Program-made: the position numbers and the translations under genes
Assembly: GCF_022437945.1 (NCBI RefSeq)
Contig: NZ_CP092535.1
Coordinates: 1,302,001-1,366,000, forward strand
Reading direction: 5' to 3'
From: Nocardioides sp. TF02-7
Lineage (GTDB): Bacteria; Actinomycetota; Actinomycetes; Propionibacteriales; Nocardioidaceae
DNA length: 64,000 bases
Part shown: one piece after another, positions 1-9,399 of the stretch
Layout of the letters: each line of letters starts with the position of its first letter
Position numbering within the stretch: the stretch's first letter is position 1
The notes under the pieces: model-generated
Told to the model about the DNA's origin: nothing
Databases searched by the model: none
The model's input: the letters and a program-made list of their open reading frames with translations, nothing else

Positions 1-538
1 CCCGGCGCATCAGGTCCACCAGGTCGTAGCGCCCGGGGCCGGTGTGGCCCGGCACCGCCAGTGACAGCTCGCCGAGGGCGGTGGTGCCGAGCGGCACCGG
101 GTCGGGCGTCTCGACCCGCACCACCAGCCAGGCCAGCGGTGCCGGCCCGTCGTCGTACGGCGGCTCGGCGGGGCGCTCCTCGCCGGTCACCGGGAGCTCG
201 GCGACCAGCGTGCCCTGCTCGTCGCCGGAGACCTCGAGGGAGACCGGGGCTCCGGCGGTCGCCTGCAGCCGCTGGCGGCGCTCGGCCGCCTCGCGCTGCC
301 GCGCGGTCTCCTCCCGCGCCGCCCGGTTCTCCGGCCGGGCGTCGGTGACCCGCTGCGCCCACGCGGGCGGCAGCACGCCCTCGAGCAGGGACGTGCCGGC
401 CTCCCGTTGCGCCGCGCGGTCGGCGTCCTCCTGCGCCGCCCGGGCCTGCTCGCGCGTGCGGTTGTCGGTGGTCAGCAGCTCGGTCTTCTTGGCCTCGGCC
501 CAGTCCCGGCCGATCTTGGCGATGTCCTTCCAGCCCAC
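1..538 (-). CDS. Hypothetical protein, partial (C-terminus off the left edge)
   Basis: An open frame runs from a GTG at 538 off the left edge, giving at least 179 residues. It starts V-G-W-K-D-I-A-K-I-G. Residues about 10-90 are rich in Ala, Arg, Glu and Gln and look helical or coiled; the rest has alternating hydrophobic stretches typical of a beta-rich domain (for example A-W-L-V-V-R-V). No signal peptide or membrane segment is seen and I do not recognise a family. The GTG is chosen because a TAGGGT box lies 7 nt upstream, the spacing of a leaderless actinobacterial transcript. Third-position GC is high in this frame, which argues against the overlapping plus-strand frame being real. Confidence 0.65.
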   Translation of the reverse strand, partial: MGWKDIAKIGRDWAEAKKTELLTTDNRTREQARAAQEDADRAAQREAGTSLLEGVLPPAWAQRVTDARPENRAAREETARQREAAERRQRLQATAGAPVSLEVSGDEQGTLVAELPVTGEERPAEPPYDDGPAPLAWLVVRVETPDPVPLGTTALGELSLAVPGHTGPGRYDLVDLMRR

Positions 539-545
539 GAGCGCG

Positions 546-551
546 ACCCTA
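546..551 (-). promoter_or_regulatory. -10 box (TAGGGT), leaderless start
   Basis: TAGGGT on the minus strand lies 7 nt before the GTG at 538. Transcription would begin at or next to the start codon. Confidence 0.45.
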
Positions 552-623
552 GGCGCAGCGACGGCCCGGACGTTCGCGTTTCCCGCCGAATCAGTCTCAG
601 GGACGAGGGCGCCGGACGAGCGG

Positions 624-671
624 GGACGTCATACGACGCGTGGGCGATCGCCCTCGCCCCGTATGACGTCC
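624..671. repeat. Large intergenic palindrome
   Basis: Perfect 12-bp arms GGACGTCATACG (624-635) and CGTATGACGTCC (660-671) enclose a second perfect palindrome, GGGCGATCGCCC (642-653). It lies between the tRNA-Tyr terminator and the partial gene. It may be a REP-like element or a protein-binding site; nothing in the sequence decides between these. Confidence 0.6.
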
Positions 672-682
672 TCGGATGCGCG

Positions 683-720
683 ACCGCCCCTGCCCGCGGC
701 TGGCGCAGGTCAGGGGCGGT
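683..720 (-). terminator. Hairpin terminator after tRNA-Tyr
   Basis: Perfect 10-bp arms ACCGCCCCTG (683-692) and CAGGGGCGGT (711-720) sit 12 nt past the 3' end of the tRNA on the minus strand. There is no U-tract, which is usual for terminators in high-GC actinobacteria. Confidence 0.55.
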
Positions 721-732
721 TGCTGTCCCGGT

Positions 733-814
733 GGCAGGTAGTGGATTCGAACCACTGTAGGCAATGCCGGCTGATTTACAGTCAGCTCCCTTTGGCCGCT
801 CGGGCAACCTGCCG
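733..814 (-). tRNA. tRNA-Tyr (GTA)
   Basis: Read on the minus strand, the acceptor stem GGCAGGT (5' end at 814) pairs with ACCTGCC (734-740), with discriminator A at 733. The D stem is CCC/GGG, the anticodon stem GCTGA/TCAGC holds the loop CTGTAAA (anticodon GTA), a long class II variable arm follows, and the T arm has TTCGAAT. The long variable arm together with GTA identifies tyrosine. CCA is not encoded and must be added after transcription. Confidence 0.95.
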
Positions 815-908
815 GGGGTGTGTCGCGACCCATGTTGGCCGGGGCGACGACGACGCGAAACAATAGCGCAGCACGTCCCCGACTCCTAAACCAGCGCAGG
901 TGGGTTCC

Positions 909-1400
909 ATGGCCGACTCCTCGTTCGACATCGTCAGCAAGATCGACCGCCAGGAGGTCGACAACGCCCTCGGGCAGACCGCGCGCGAGGTCGCGACCCG
1001 GTTCGACTTCAAGGGCACCGGGGCGAAGATCGAGTGGCGGGGCGAGGAGGCGATCGAGATCGAGGCCTCGGCCGACGACCGGGCCAGCGCGGTGCTCGAC
1101 GTGTTCAAGCAGAAGCTGATCAAGCGCGGGCAGTCGCTGAAGATCCTCGACGCCTCCGAGCCGCGCCAGTCGGGCCAGGTCTCGAAGATCTCGATCGCAC
1201 TCAAGGAGGGCATCTCCTCCGAGAACGCGAAGAAGATCAGCAAGCTGATCCGCGACGAGGGCCCGAAGGGCGTCAAGGCCCAGATCCAGGGCGACGAGCT
1301 GCGTGTCTCGTCCAAGAAGCGCGATGACCTGCAGGCCGTCATCGCGCTCGTCAAGGAGCAGGACTACGACTTCGCGGTGCAGTTCACCAACTACCGCTGA
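909..1400 (+). CDS. yajQ: YajQ family nucleotide-binding protein
   Basis: A 163-residue protein beginning [13 protein letters not shown], the hallmark N-terminus of the YajQ/UPF0234 family. The family has two ferredoxin-like domains; members bind RNA or cyclic di-GMP in some species and act in the cytoplasm. The length is normal. The ATG at 909 is chosen over the in-frame GTG at 900 because it matches the conserved N-terminus and has AGGTGG just upstream. The gene stands alone between tRNA-Tyr and a convergent acetyltransferase, and its stop overlaps that gene's 3' end by 10 bp. Confidence 0.92.
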   Translation: MADSSFDIVSKIDRQEVDNALGQTAREVATRFDFKGTGAKIEWRGEEAIEIEASADDRASAVLDVFKQKLIKRGQSLKILDASEPRQSGQVSKISIALKEGISSENAKKISKLIRDEGPKGVKAQIQGDELRVSSKKRDDLQAVIALVKEQDYDFAVQFTNYR

Positions 1401-1996
1401 GGCCCGTCGGCGGGGCGGGCCTCCCGGCCCGCCCACTCCTCGGCGAGGATCGCGTAGCCGTAGCCGTCGAGCCACCCGCCCGAGCGGTGGAGGGCGCTCC
1501 TGAGCTGGACGCTCTCGCGGCGCATCCCCAGCCGCTCGAGCACCCGCCACGACGGCGCGTTGTCGGCGAAGCACGCGGCGGTCACCCGGTGCACGCCGAG
1601 CTCGTCGAAGCACAGGCGCAACAGCTCGCGCCCCGCCTCGGTGGCGTAGCCGCGGCCGGCGTGGGCCGGGTCGAACGCGTAGCCGACCTCGGCCTGGCGG
1701 CCGGCCGCCTGCTCGGCGACCTCCACCTGCGCCCAGGCGTCCTCGAGCCGCACCATCAGCTCGCCCACGACGGCGCCGTCGCGCTCGCACACGAGCATCG
1801 AGCTCACGGCCAGGCGCTCGAAGCGCTCCTGGAACGCGTCGTACGTCGTCGGTGCGGACGGGAGCCACTCGGAGACCTCCGGCAGCCGCCGGTAGCGCCA
1901 GATCGCGGCGCCGTCCGCGGCCGTCGCCGGCCGGATCGACAGCCGTTCGGTACGCCGCGGCCAGGCGAGCCGGTGGAGCGGGGACGACGGCGGCAT
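1391..1996 (-). CDS. GNAT family N-acetyltransferase (RimJ/RimL-like)
   Basis: A 201-residue cytoplasmic protein of the RimJ/RimL type of GNAT acetyltransferases, which move an acetyl group from acetyl-CoA to an amine. Visible features are T-E-R-L-S-I-R-P-A near the N-terminus, V-G-E-L-M-V in the central sheet, the acetyl-CoA loop [10 protein letters not shown] and the late family motif [13 protein letters not shown]. The substrate cannot be inferred. ATG at 1996 is preferred because GAGGAGAG precedes it; upstream in-frame ATGs lack such a site. Confidence 0.85.
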   Translation of the reverse strand: MPPSSPLHRLAWPRRTERLSIRPATAADGAAIWRYRRLPEVSEWLPSAPTTYDAFQERFERLAVSSMLVCERDGAVVGELMVRLEDAWAQVEVAEQAAGRQAEVGYAFDPAHAGRGYATEAGRELLRLCFDELGVHRVTAACFADNAPSWRVLERLGMRRESVQLRSALHRSGGWLDGYGYAILAEEWAGREARPADGPQR

Positions 1997-2084
1997 CGCT
2001 CTCCTCGAGGGGTGGGCGTCCATCCTGGCCCGGGCGGCCCGTCCCCGGCCACTCCCGCACCCGTCGAGCCGGGCCCTCCTCGAC

Positions 2085-3089
2085 CTAGACGGCGACCATG
2101 GCCGGGACCGTGGCCGCACCGACCGCGGGGGTGAGCCAGACCCGGGACCCGAGCTCGAGGTCGAGCGACCGGGCGTGGGCGCGGGAGAGGACGACCGAGA
2201 CCGGCTCCGGCCCGCCGCCGTTGCCGCCGGCGGTGGGCGAGGCGTCGGGCTGGACAGTGAGCCGCACCTCGAAGCCCACCCGCAGCAGCCGGGTGACCGT
2301 GCCCTCGAGGGCGCCGGCGCTGCCCGGCGTCACGGCGACCTCGATGTCGTGCGGCCGCAGCCGCACGGGACCGAGCCGGGTGACCTCGCCGAGGAAGCCC
2401 ATCACGAAGTCGTTCGCCGGCTCGTCGTAGAGCTGGTCCGGCGTGCCGACCTGCTCGACCCGGCCCTGGTTGACGACGACGATCTCGTCGGCGACCTCCA
2501 TCGCCTCCTCCTGGTCGTGGGTGACGAACACCGTGGTCACGTGCACCTCGTCGTGCAGGCGGCGCAGCCAGTCGCGCAGCTCCTTGCGGACCTTCGCGTC
2601 GAGCGCGCCGAACGGCTCGTCGAGCAGGAGCACGCTCGGCTCGACGGCGAGGGCGCGGGCGAGCGCCATCCGCTGCCGCTGGCCGCCCGAGAGCTGCGAC
2701 GGCAGCCGGTCGGCGAACTGGGACAGGTGCACCAGCTCGAGCAGCTCGCCGACCCTGCGGCGCACCTCCGCCTTCGGGGTCTTCCTGATCTCGAGGCCGA
2801 ACGCGACGTTCCTGGCCACCGACATGTGCTTGAACGCGGCGTAGTGCTGGAAGACGAAGCCGACGTTGCGCTTCTGCACCGGCAACCGCGTGGCGTCGGT
2901 GCCCTCGATCACGACCCGGCCGCTGTCGGCCTCCTCGAGCCCGGCGATGATCCGCAGCAGGGTCGTCTTGCCGCCGCCGCTGGGCCCGAGCAGCGCCGTC
3001 AGCTGGCCGGTCGGCAGCGTCAGGTCGATGTTCTCGAGGGCGACGAAGTCGCCGTACTTCTTGTTGACTCCGGACACTTCGATGCTCAT
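2085..3089 (-). CDS. cysA: Sulfate/thiosulfate ABC transporter ATP-binding protein CysA
   Basis: A 334-residue ATPase that powers sulfate uptake. It shows Walker [10 protein letters not shown] (about residue 35), the Q-loop V-F-Q-H-Y-A-A-F, signature L-S-G-G-Q, Walker B V-L-L-L-D-E-P, the switch H-D-Q-E-E-A and a C-terminal TOBE-like region with R-L-R-P-H-D-I-E-V, typical of CysA. It is the last gene of the sbp-cysT-cysW-cysA operon, starting 3 bp after cysW. Supply of sulfur for cysteine and Fe-S clusters is the inferred role. Confidence 0.93.
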   Translation of the reverse strand: MSIEVSGVNKKYGDFVALENIDLTLPTGQLTALLGPSGGGKTTLLRIIAGLEEADSGRVVIEGTDATRLPVQKRNVGFVFQHYAAFKHMSVARNVAFGLEIRKTPKAEVRRRVGELLELVHLSQFADRLPSQLSGGQRQRMALARALAVEPSVLLLDEPFGALDAKVRKELRDWLRRLHDEVHVTTVFVTHDQEEAMEVADEIVVVNQGRVEQVGTPDQLYDEPANDFVMGFLGEVTRLGPVRLRPHDIEVAVTPGSAGALEGTVTRLLRVGFEVRLTVQPDASPTAGGNGGGPEPVSVVLSRAHARSLDLELGSRVWLTPAVGAATVPAMVAV

Positions 3090-3092
3090 GGA

Positions 3093-3926
3093 CTACCTCG
3101 TTGCTTGGCGTGCGCCGATCGCGCGGAGCACGGAGACGATCAGGATGGCGAGGACCGAGACGCTGGCGAGGAGGAAGGCGATCGCGTACGCGCCCTCCTG
3201 GTCGAAGTTGAGGTACTTCTCCTCGACCGCCAGCGTCGCGGTGCGGGTCTCGCCGAGGACGTTGCCGGAGACCACCTTGACGGCGCCGAACTCGCCCAGC
3301 GAGCGGGCCAGCGTGAGGACGACGCCGTAGACGACCGCCCACTTGATGCTCGGCAGGGTGATCCGCCAGAAGGTCTGCCACCCGCTGGCGCCGAGGCTCC
3401 GGGCGGCCTGCTCCTGCTCGGTGCCGACCTCCTTCAGCACCGGCACCACCTCGCGGATCACCAGCGGCAGGGCGACGAACGCCGTCGCCATGACGATGCC
3501 GGGGGTGGAGAAGATGACCTCGATGCCGGCGCTCTCCAGGGTCGGGCCGAACCACCCGTCGCGGCCGCCGTAGACGAGCACCAGCGCCAGGCCGACCACG
3601 ATCGGCGAGACCGAGAGCGGCAGGTCGATGAGCGCACTGAGCACCCGTTTGCCGGGGAACTCGTTGCGCACCAGCAGCAGCGAGACGGCGACGCCGAAGA
3701 CGGTGTTGATGGCGGTCGCCACGACGGCGGCGACCGCGGTCAGCCGGAGGGCCGCGACCATGTCCGGGTCCTCGAAGATCCCCCGGATGGCCTCGGTCCC
3801 GTTCTCGAACGCGTGCGTGCCGACCAGGGCGAGCGGCCAGCCGATCAGCAGCACCAGGTAGGCCACGACGGCCAGACGCAGCGCGTAGGTGACCGGCCCG
3901 TTGCGGTGCCGACGTACCTCAGCCAC
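3093..3926 (-). CDS. cysW: Sulfate ABC transporter permease CysW
   Basis: A 277-residue inner-membrane permease with about six hydrophobic segments. The EAA loop that contacts the ATPase reads E-Q-E-Q-A-A-R-S-L-G-A-S-G-W-Q-T-F, and the region A-R-S-L-G-E-F-G-A-V is diagnostic for CysW/CysT permeases. Its start overlaps the cysT stop by 8 bp, showing translational coupling. Assignment to CysW and not CysT rests on gene order and on its similarity to the second permease of the pair. Confidence 0.9.
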   Translation of the reverse strand: MAEVRRHRNGPVTYALRLAVVAYLVLLIGWPLALVGTHAFENGTEAIRGIFEDPDMVAALRLTAVAAVVATAINTVFGVAVSLLLVRNEFPGKRVLSALIDLPLSVSPIVVGLALVLVYGGRDGWFGPTLESAGIEVIFSTPGIVMATAFVALPLVIREVVPVLKEVGTEQEQAARSLGASGWQTFWRITLPSIKWAVVYGVVLTLARSLGEFGAVKVVSGNVLGETRTATLAVEEKYLNFDQEGAYAIAFLLASVSVLAILIVSVLRAIGARQATR

Positions 3927-4755
3927 GACGCGCCACCCTCCGCTGGATGATGTCGAGCGCGACGATCACCAGGAGCGAGATCAGCAGCAGCAGCGACGCG
4001 ATCGCTGCCGCGCCGGCCCGGTTGTCGTTCTCGATGGCGCTGAGGATGCGCACCGACGTCACCTCCGACTCGAACGGCAGGTTGCCCGACAGCAGCACCA
4101 GCGAGCCGTACTCCCCCATCGCCCGGGCGAAGGAGAGCGCGGCGCCGGCTGCGATCGCGGGCACCAGGCTGGGCAGGACGATCCGCCGGAACACGGTGAA
4201 CCGGCTCGCGCCGAGCGAGGCCGCGGCCTCCTCGACGTCGGCCTCGAGCTCGTCGAGCACCGGCTGCACCATCCGGACGACGAACGGCAGCGTGACGAAC
4301 GCGAACGCGAGCCACACCGACATCGACGTGTTCGCCCAGTGGAGGCCGAGCGGGCTGTCCACCCCGTAGAGCGACACCAGGACCAGGCCGGCGACGATCG
4401 TGGGCAGCGCGAACGGTACGTCGATCACGACCTCGAGCAGCCACTTGCCGGGGAAGCGGTCGCGCACCAGCACCCAGGCGATCGCGGTGCCGGTGACCAC
4501 GTTGAACAGGGTCACGCCGGCGGCTGCCGTGACGGTCAGCCGGATGGCCGCGGCCGTCTGGTCGTTCGTCACCACCGACCAGAAGCCGCTCCATCCCGTG
4601 GTCGACGCGGTGACCATCACCGCCGCCAGCGGGATCAGCACGAGCAGGCTGAACCAGGTCATCGCCAGGCCGAGCCCGATGCCCGATGCCCGGGTCAGGT
4701 CGTGGCCGAGGGCCGGCAGGGCGATGCCCCGCCGGCTCTCGGCGACCGTGCTCAC
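3919..4755 (-). CDS. cysT: Sulfate ABC transporter permease CysT (CysU)
   Basis: A 278-residue permease with six predicted membrane helices. The EAA loop D-V-E-E-A-A-A-S-L-G-A-S-R-F-T-V-F and the motif A-R-A-M-G-E-Y-G-S mark it as the sulfate permease CysT. The frame is open further upstream, but the GTG at 4755 is chosen because GGGAG lies about 7 nt before it and the longer N-terminus is low-complexity Arg/Ser. It follows sbp in the operon. Confidence 0.88.
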   Translation of the reverse strand: MSTVAESRRGIALPALGHDLTRASGIGLGLAMTWFSLLVLIPLAAVMVTASTTGWSGFWSVVTNDQTAAAIRLTVTAAAGVTLFNVVTGTAIAWVLVRDRFPGKWLLEVVIDVPFALPTIVAGLVLVSLYGVDSPLGLHWANTSMSVWLAFAFVTLPFVVRMVQPVLDELEADVEEAAASLGASRFTVFRRIVLPSLVPAIAAGAALSFARAMGEYGSLVLLSGNLPFESEVTSVRILSAIENDNRAGAAAIASLLLLISLLVIVALDIIQRRVARRG

Positions 4756-4804
4756 GAGGGGGCTCCCGCAGGGACTCCCCGCTCCGGACCGAGTCGTCGA
4801 GCGG

Positions 4805-5873
4805 TCACTCGGTCGCCTGCCCCGACTTGGCGATGGCCTCGGTGATGATGCCGAGCGGGTTGCCGTCCTCGCCGTCACCGAACAGCTTGTCCTTGACGCC
4901 GTCCCAGCCGGGACCGCCGAAGTCGTTCTCCAGCGTCAGCAGGTGCGGGACCGCGGGGAACGGGTCCGCCGGGTCGGGTGCGCCCTCGATGTCGCCCGGC
5001 TCCAGGCCGACCGCGTCCCAGTCGACGGTGCCGGGCTGCTCGGTGTTGACGGGCCGGAAGCCGGTGAGGGCGAACTGGCGCTGGCCCTCCTCGCTGAGCA
5101 CGAAGTCGAGCCAGTCCTCCGCCGCCGGCGTCGCGTCCTCGAGGACGGCGCCGGGGTTCTCGATGAGCAGCGTGGTCTCCGGGATGACGTAGTCGAAGCC
5201 CTCGCCGTTCTGCGCGGCGAGGATCGCCTCGTTCTCGTAGGCGAGCAGCACGTCGCCGTTGCCCTGCAGGAAGCTCTGGGTGGCGTCACGGCCGCTGTTG
5301 GTCAGCGAGACGACGTTGGCGAAGAGCTTGTCGACGAACGCGGTCGCCTCCTCCTCGGAGCCGCCGTTCTGCGTGACGTGCCCCCATGCCGCGAGCGCGT
5401 TCCAGCGGGCGGCGCCGGAGGAGGCCGGGTTGGCGGTCACGATGCCGACGCCCGGCTCGACCAGGTCGTCCCACCCCCTGGATGTCGAGGGGGTTGCCCT
5501 CCCGCACCCCGAGCACGACGACCGAGGTGGAGACGATCCCCTTGTTGGGGCCGTCGTCCCACGACTCCGCGACCAGGCCGGCGTCGACCAGGCGGTCGAC
5601 GTCGCTGCCGACCGAGAGGTGCACGTAGTCGGCCTCCAGCCCCGCCTCGACGGCACGGCTCTGGTCACCGGACGCTCCGTAGGAGGTGGAGAAGTCGACG
5701 TCCTCCCCGGCGTCGGTGCCCTGGAACTCCTCGGCGATCGCCTTGTTGGCCGCCTCGGGCACCGCGAAGCCGACGATGTGGATGGTCTCGCCGTCGTCGG
5801 CGTTCGCGCTGCAGGCAGTCGCCGCCAGCACGACGGCCATTCCTGCCACTGCCGCCTTGATCGTCCTTCTCAT
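4805..5873 (-). CDS. sbp: Sulfate-binding lipoprotein (frameshifted)
   Basis: This is the extracytoplasmic sulfate-binding subunit feeding CysTWA. Corrected length is about 355 residues. The N-terminus is a lipoprotein signal (M-A-V-V-L-A-A-T-A-C, Cys about residue 20), then the family's S-Y-G-A-S-G-D-Q-S-R-A-V and G-L-E-A-D-Y-V-H. The reading frame slips at 5474-5478, where a run of five C (plus strand) should be four; removing one base restores D-I-Q-G-W-D-D-L-V and the rest, including N-P-A-S-S-G-A-A-R-W-N. ATG 5873 has GGGAG 7 nt upstream. The slip is most likely a sequencing error because the downstream permease genes are intact. Confidence 0.88.
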
Positions 5874-5959
5874 CTCGTCACTCCCTCTTCGGGCAGGCTC
5901 GCGCCGTGCCCCTCCGTACGCCGGACCCCGAGCGGCGCGCCTTCTGGTCAATGCCGAGT

Positions 5960-5987
5960 AGATTACTCATGTTTAGTTGATTAGCAA
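5960..5987 (-). promoter_or_regulatory. Promoter of the sulfate transport operon
   Basis: On the minus strand, TTGCTA (5982-5987) and TAATCT (5960-5965) are 16 bp apart, in a locally AT-rich stretch. The rest of the divergent region 5874-6258 holds the untranslated leader, the GGTGA-N6-TCACC palindrome and the kor operator. I saw no cysteine-rich leader peptide. Confidence 0.5.
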
Positions 5988-6025
5988 GTGAAACCGCGAG
6001 GCGTGTCGGCAACACCGCACACGTA

Positions 6026-6041
6026 GGTGATTGACATCACC
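6026..6041. promoter_or_regulatory. 16-bp perfect palindrome in the sbp-kor divergent region
   Basis: GGTGATTGACATCACC is a perfect inverted repeat with the GTGA-N6-TCAC spacing of CRP/FNR-family operators. It lies between the divergent sbp and korA promoters. The regulator is not identified. Confidence 0.4.
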
Positions 6042-6158
6042 CCGCGGAGCACTCTCAGCAGTTGGCGCGAAAATCGGGACGCGTCCGGAGCGCGGACTAC
6101 CCTGGAGGCCTGACCGTGACGATCCGGACCGAGCGCCCGGACGACTCCGGCAAGAAAC

Positions 6159-6176
6159 TGGAACAGGTTCTAGGAT
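6159..6176 (+). promoter_or_regulatory. KstR-like operator overlapping a -10 box
   Basis: TGGAACAGGTTCTA (6159-6172) matches the palindromic TNNAACNNGTTNNA motif of the TetR regulator KstR exactly. It overlaps a candidate -10, TAGGAT (6171-6176), about 85 bp before korA. Binding there would block transcription. The motif is established for cholesterol and lipid genes of mycobacteria and rhodococci; its use here is inferred. Confidence 0.5.
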
Positions 6177-6258
6177 CGGCCCGGCGGCCGGTCCTTCCCC
6201 CGTCACGGCCACCTCCGCAGCACCTCCGCAGCCGCGCACCGACGAAAGTGGACCGAAC

Positions 6259-8261
6259 GTGAGCCAGACCAAGCAGGTCAAGCAGCTGGACCGGGTGATC
6301 ATCCGGTTCGCCGGCGACTCCGGTGACGGCATGCAGCTGACCGGTGACCGGTTCACCCAGGAGTCGGCGGTGTTCGGCAACGACCTGGTGACGCTGCCCA
6401 ACTTCCCGGCCGAGATCCGGGCCCCCCAGGGCACGCTGCCCGGGGTGTCGTCCTTCCAGGTCCACTTCGCCGACCACGACATCCTCACCGCCGGCGACCG
6501 GCCCGACGTCCTGGTCGCGATGAACCCGGCGGCGTTGAAGGCCAACGTGGGCGACCTGCCCAAGGGCGCCACGATCATCGTCGACACCCACGACTTCACC
6601 AAGCGCAACCTCGTCAAGGCCGGCTACGACGCCAACCCGCTCGACACCGTCGAGGAGCCGGGCAGCGAGCTCGCCGAGTTCGCCGTGCACCCGGTGGACC
6701 TGACCGGGATGACGGTCGAGGCGGTCAAGGAGTTCGGGCTCTCCCGCAAGGACGCCGCCCGCGCGAAGAACATGTTCGCCCTCGGGCTGCTGTCGTGGAT
6801 GTACGGCCGGCCCACCGAGCCCACCACGACGTTCCTCGAGAGCAAGTTCAAGAAGAACGAGTCGATCCGCGACGCCAACATCACCGCGTTCAAGGCCGGC
6901 TGGAACTTCGGCGAGACCACCGAGACGTTCGTCGTGCGCTACGAGGTGAAGCCGGCGCGGCTGCCGGCGGGGACCTACCGCAACATCACCGGCAACCTCG
7001 CGCTCGCCTACGGCCTGATCGCGGCCGGCGTACGCTCCGGGCTGCCGGTGTTCTTGGGCTCCTACCCGATCACCCCGGCCTCCGACATCCTCCACGAGCT
7101 GAGCAAGCACAAGGCCTTCGGCGTCACCACCCTGCAGGCCGAGGACGAGATCGCCGGCATCGGCGCCGCCATCGGCGCCTCCTTCGCCGGATCCCTCGGC
7201 GTGACCACCACGTCGGGCCCCGGCATCGCCCTGAAGAGCGAGGCCATCGGCCTGGCGGTCATGACCGAGCTCCCGCTCCTGGTCATCGACGTCCAGCGCG
7301 GCGGCCCCTCCACCGGCCTGCCCACCAAGACCGAGCAGGCCGACCTCCTCCAGGCGATGTACGGCCGCAACGGCGAGGCCCCCGTGCCGATCGTCGCCCC
7401 GCAGTCACCCGGCGACTGCTTCGCCGCCGCCGTCGAGGCCGCCCGCATCGCCATCACCTACCGCACCCCCGTGATGCTGCTCTCCGACGGCTACCTCGCC
7501 AACGGCTCCGAGCCGTGGCAGGTCCCGGCCGTCGAGGACCTGCCGGCCATCGACCCGGCCTTCGCGACGAGTCCCAACCACGTGTCCAAGAAGGCCGCGA
7601 AGGCGGCCGCCGAGGGCGGCGAGCAGGCCGAGGCCGACGAGTTCTGGCCCTACCTTCGCGACGAGGCGACCCTCGCCCGCCCCTGGGCGGTCCCGGGCAC
7701 TGCCGGGCTGGAGCACCGGATCGGTGGTCTGGAGAAGGCCGACGGGCACGGCAACATCTCCTACGACCCGGCCAACCACGACCTGATGGTCCGCACCCGG
7801 CAGGCCAAGGTCGAGCGGATCGCCGAGAGCCTGCCGCCGCTGGAGGTCGACGACCCCTCCGGCCCCCCAGGATCAGGAGCGAAGGTCCTGGTCATCGGCT
7901 GGGGCTCGACCTACGGCCCGATCGGCGCCGCCTGCCGGCGGGTGCGCCGCGCCGGCTACCACGTCGCGCAGACCCACCTGCGCCACCTCAACCCGTTCCC
8001 CAGGACCTCGGCGACATCCTGAAGCGCTACGACAAGGTCCTCGTGCCCGAGATGAACCTCGGCCAGCTGTCCAAGCTGCTGCGCGCCGAGTACCTCGTCG
8101 ACGCCGTCGGCTACAACCACGTCCGCGGCCTGCCGCTCAAGGCCGTCGAGCTCGCCGAGGCCATCGGCCAGCTCGTCGGGCAGGCCGAGGGCATCACCGT
8201 CGACCTGGGCGAGCACGGTCTCCACGCTCCCGCCGACCACGAAGAGGCACCCCTGTCATGA
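6259..8261 (+). CDS. korA: 2-oxoacid:ferredoxin oxidoreductase, fused gamma/alpha subunit KorA (frameshifted)
   Basis: With KorB this oxidises 2-oxoglutarate (or a similar 2-oxoacid) to the acyl-CoA, reducing ferredoxin. The corrected protein is about 667 residues: an N-terminal gamma domain (F-A-G-D-S-G-D-G-M-Q-L-T-G near residue 15), then the alpha domain with G-S-Y-P-I-T-P-A-S and Q-A-E-D-E-I-A-G-I-G. The frame slips near 7998-8002: after N-P-F-P one base is missing, and adding one restores D-L-G-D-I-L-K-R-Y-D. GTG 6259 is chosen from the family N-terminus. Its stop overlaps korB (ATGA). In Mycobacterium tuberculosis KorAB supports growth on fatty acids, which fits the KstR-like box. Confidence 0.9.
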
Positions 8262-9368
8262 CCACGACCAACACCGGCACCGACCTCGGACTGCCCACCT
8301 TCCGTTCCGGCACCGAGTCGGTGCCGGCCGCCGAGGGCCCGCAGACCGCCAAGGAGTTCGCCTCCGACCAGGAGGTCCGCTGGTGCCCCGGCTGCGGCGA
8401 CTACGCCGTCCTCAAGGCCGTCCAGTCCTTCCTGCCCGACCTCGGCCTGCGCCGGGGAGAACATCGTCTTCGTCTCCGGGATCGGCTGCAGCTCGCGCTT
8501 CCCCTACTACCTCGACACCTACGGGATGCACTCCATCCACGGCCGCGCCCCCTCCATCGCCACCGGCATCGCCACCGCCCGCGAGGACCTCTCGGTCTGG
8601 GTCGTCACCGGCGACGGCGACGCGCTGTCCATCGGCGGCAACCACCTCATCCACGCCCTGCGCCGCAACGTCAACATGACGATCCTGCTGTTCAACAACC
8701 GCATCTACGGCCTCACCAAGGGCCAGTACTCCCCCACCAGCGAGATCGGCAAGATCACCAAGTCCACCCCCGTCGGGTCCCTGGACCACCCCTTCAACCC
8801 GGTCTCCCTGGCCCTGGGCGCCGAAGCCACCTTCGTCGCCCGCACCATCGACAGCGACCGCAAGCACCTCACCACCGTGCTCGCCGCCGCCGCCGCCCAC
8901 CGCGGCACCTCCCTGGTCGAGATCTACCAGAACTGCCCGATCTTCAACGACGGCGCCTTCGACGCCATCAAGGACCCCGACACCAAGGACCACGCCATCA
9001 TCCCCCTCGAGCACGGCCAGCCGATCACCTTCGGCACCCGCGGCACCGACGGCCACGGCGACAAGGGCCTGACCCGCAGCCCCGGCGGCAGCATCGAGGT
9101 CGTCGACGTCGCCCAGACCGGGCTCGAGGCGCTCCTGGTCCACGACGCCCACCACCCCGACCCCTCCACCGCGTTCGCGATCAGCCGGCTCACCGACAGC
9201 GGCTACCTCAACCGCTCCCCCATCGGCATCTTCCGCCAGATCCAGCGACCCACCTACGACGACCTCGCCCGCCAACAGGTCACCGACGCCCGCGCCACCG
9301 CCGAGGGCAGCGACACCGACCGGCTCACCCAGCTCATCAACGCCGGCGACACCTGGACCGTCGTCTGA
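8258..9368 (+). CDS. korB: 2-oxoacid:ferredoxin oxidoreductase beta subunit KorB (frameshifted)
   Basis: This subunit binds thiamine diphosphate and an Fe-S cluster. Corrected length is about 369 residues. It shows W-C-P-G-C-G-D-Y near residue 46, the TPP motif G-D-G-D-A-L-S-I-G-G-N-H, and C-P-I-F-N-D. The frame slips at 8454-8457, where G4 should be G3; correction restores R-R-E-N-I-V-F-V-S-G-I-G-C-S. ATG 8258 overlaps the korA stop by 4 bp, so the two subunits are translationally coupled. Confidence 0.9.
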
Positions 9369-9387
9369 GCGCGTCCACCCCGCCCTC

Positions 9388-9393
9388 TAGGCT
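9388..9393 (+). promoter_or_regulatory. -10 box (TAGGCT) of rarD, leaderless
   Basis: TAGGCT ends 6 nt before the GTG at 9400 and lies in the 31-bp gap after korB, so rarD likely has its own leaderless transcript. Confidence 0.5.
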
Positions 9394-9399
9394 CCCGGC

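Noticed and set aside
42-866. Plus-strand frame covering the partial gene and the tRNA
   Set aside because: It runs through tRNA-Tyr and its terminator on the opposite strand and has no family features.
2175-3950. Long plus-strand open frames opposite the cys genes (similar ones lie opposite nuo, ccs and hem genes)
   Set aside because: They are rich in Arg, Gly, Asp and His, match no family, and mirror real minus-strand genes; high GC makes stop codons rare in such frames.
5874-6000. Cysteine attenuator peptide before sbp
   Set aside because: The leader frame has no run of Cys codons.
7995-8457. Programmed frameshifts in korA and korB
   Set aside because: No slippery heptamer or consistent direction; one is -1 and the other +1, and the same kind of slip affects two dozen unrelated genes.
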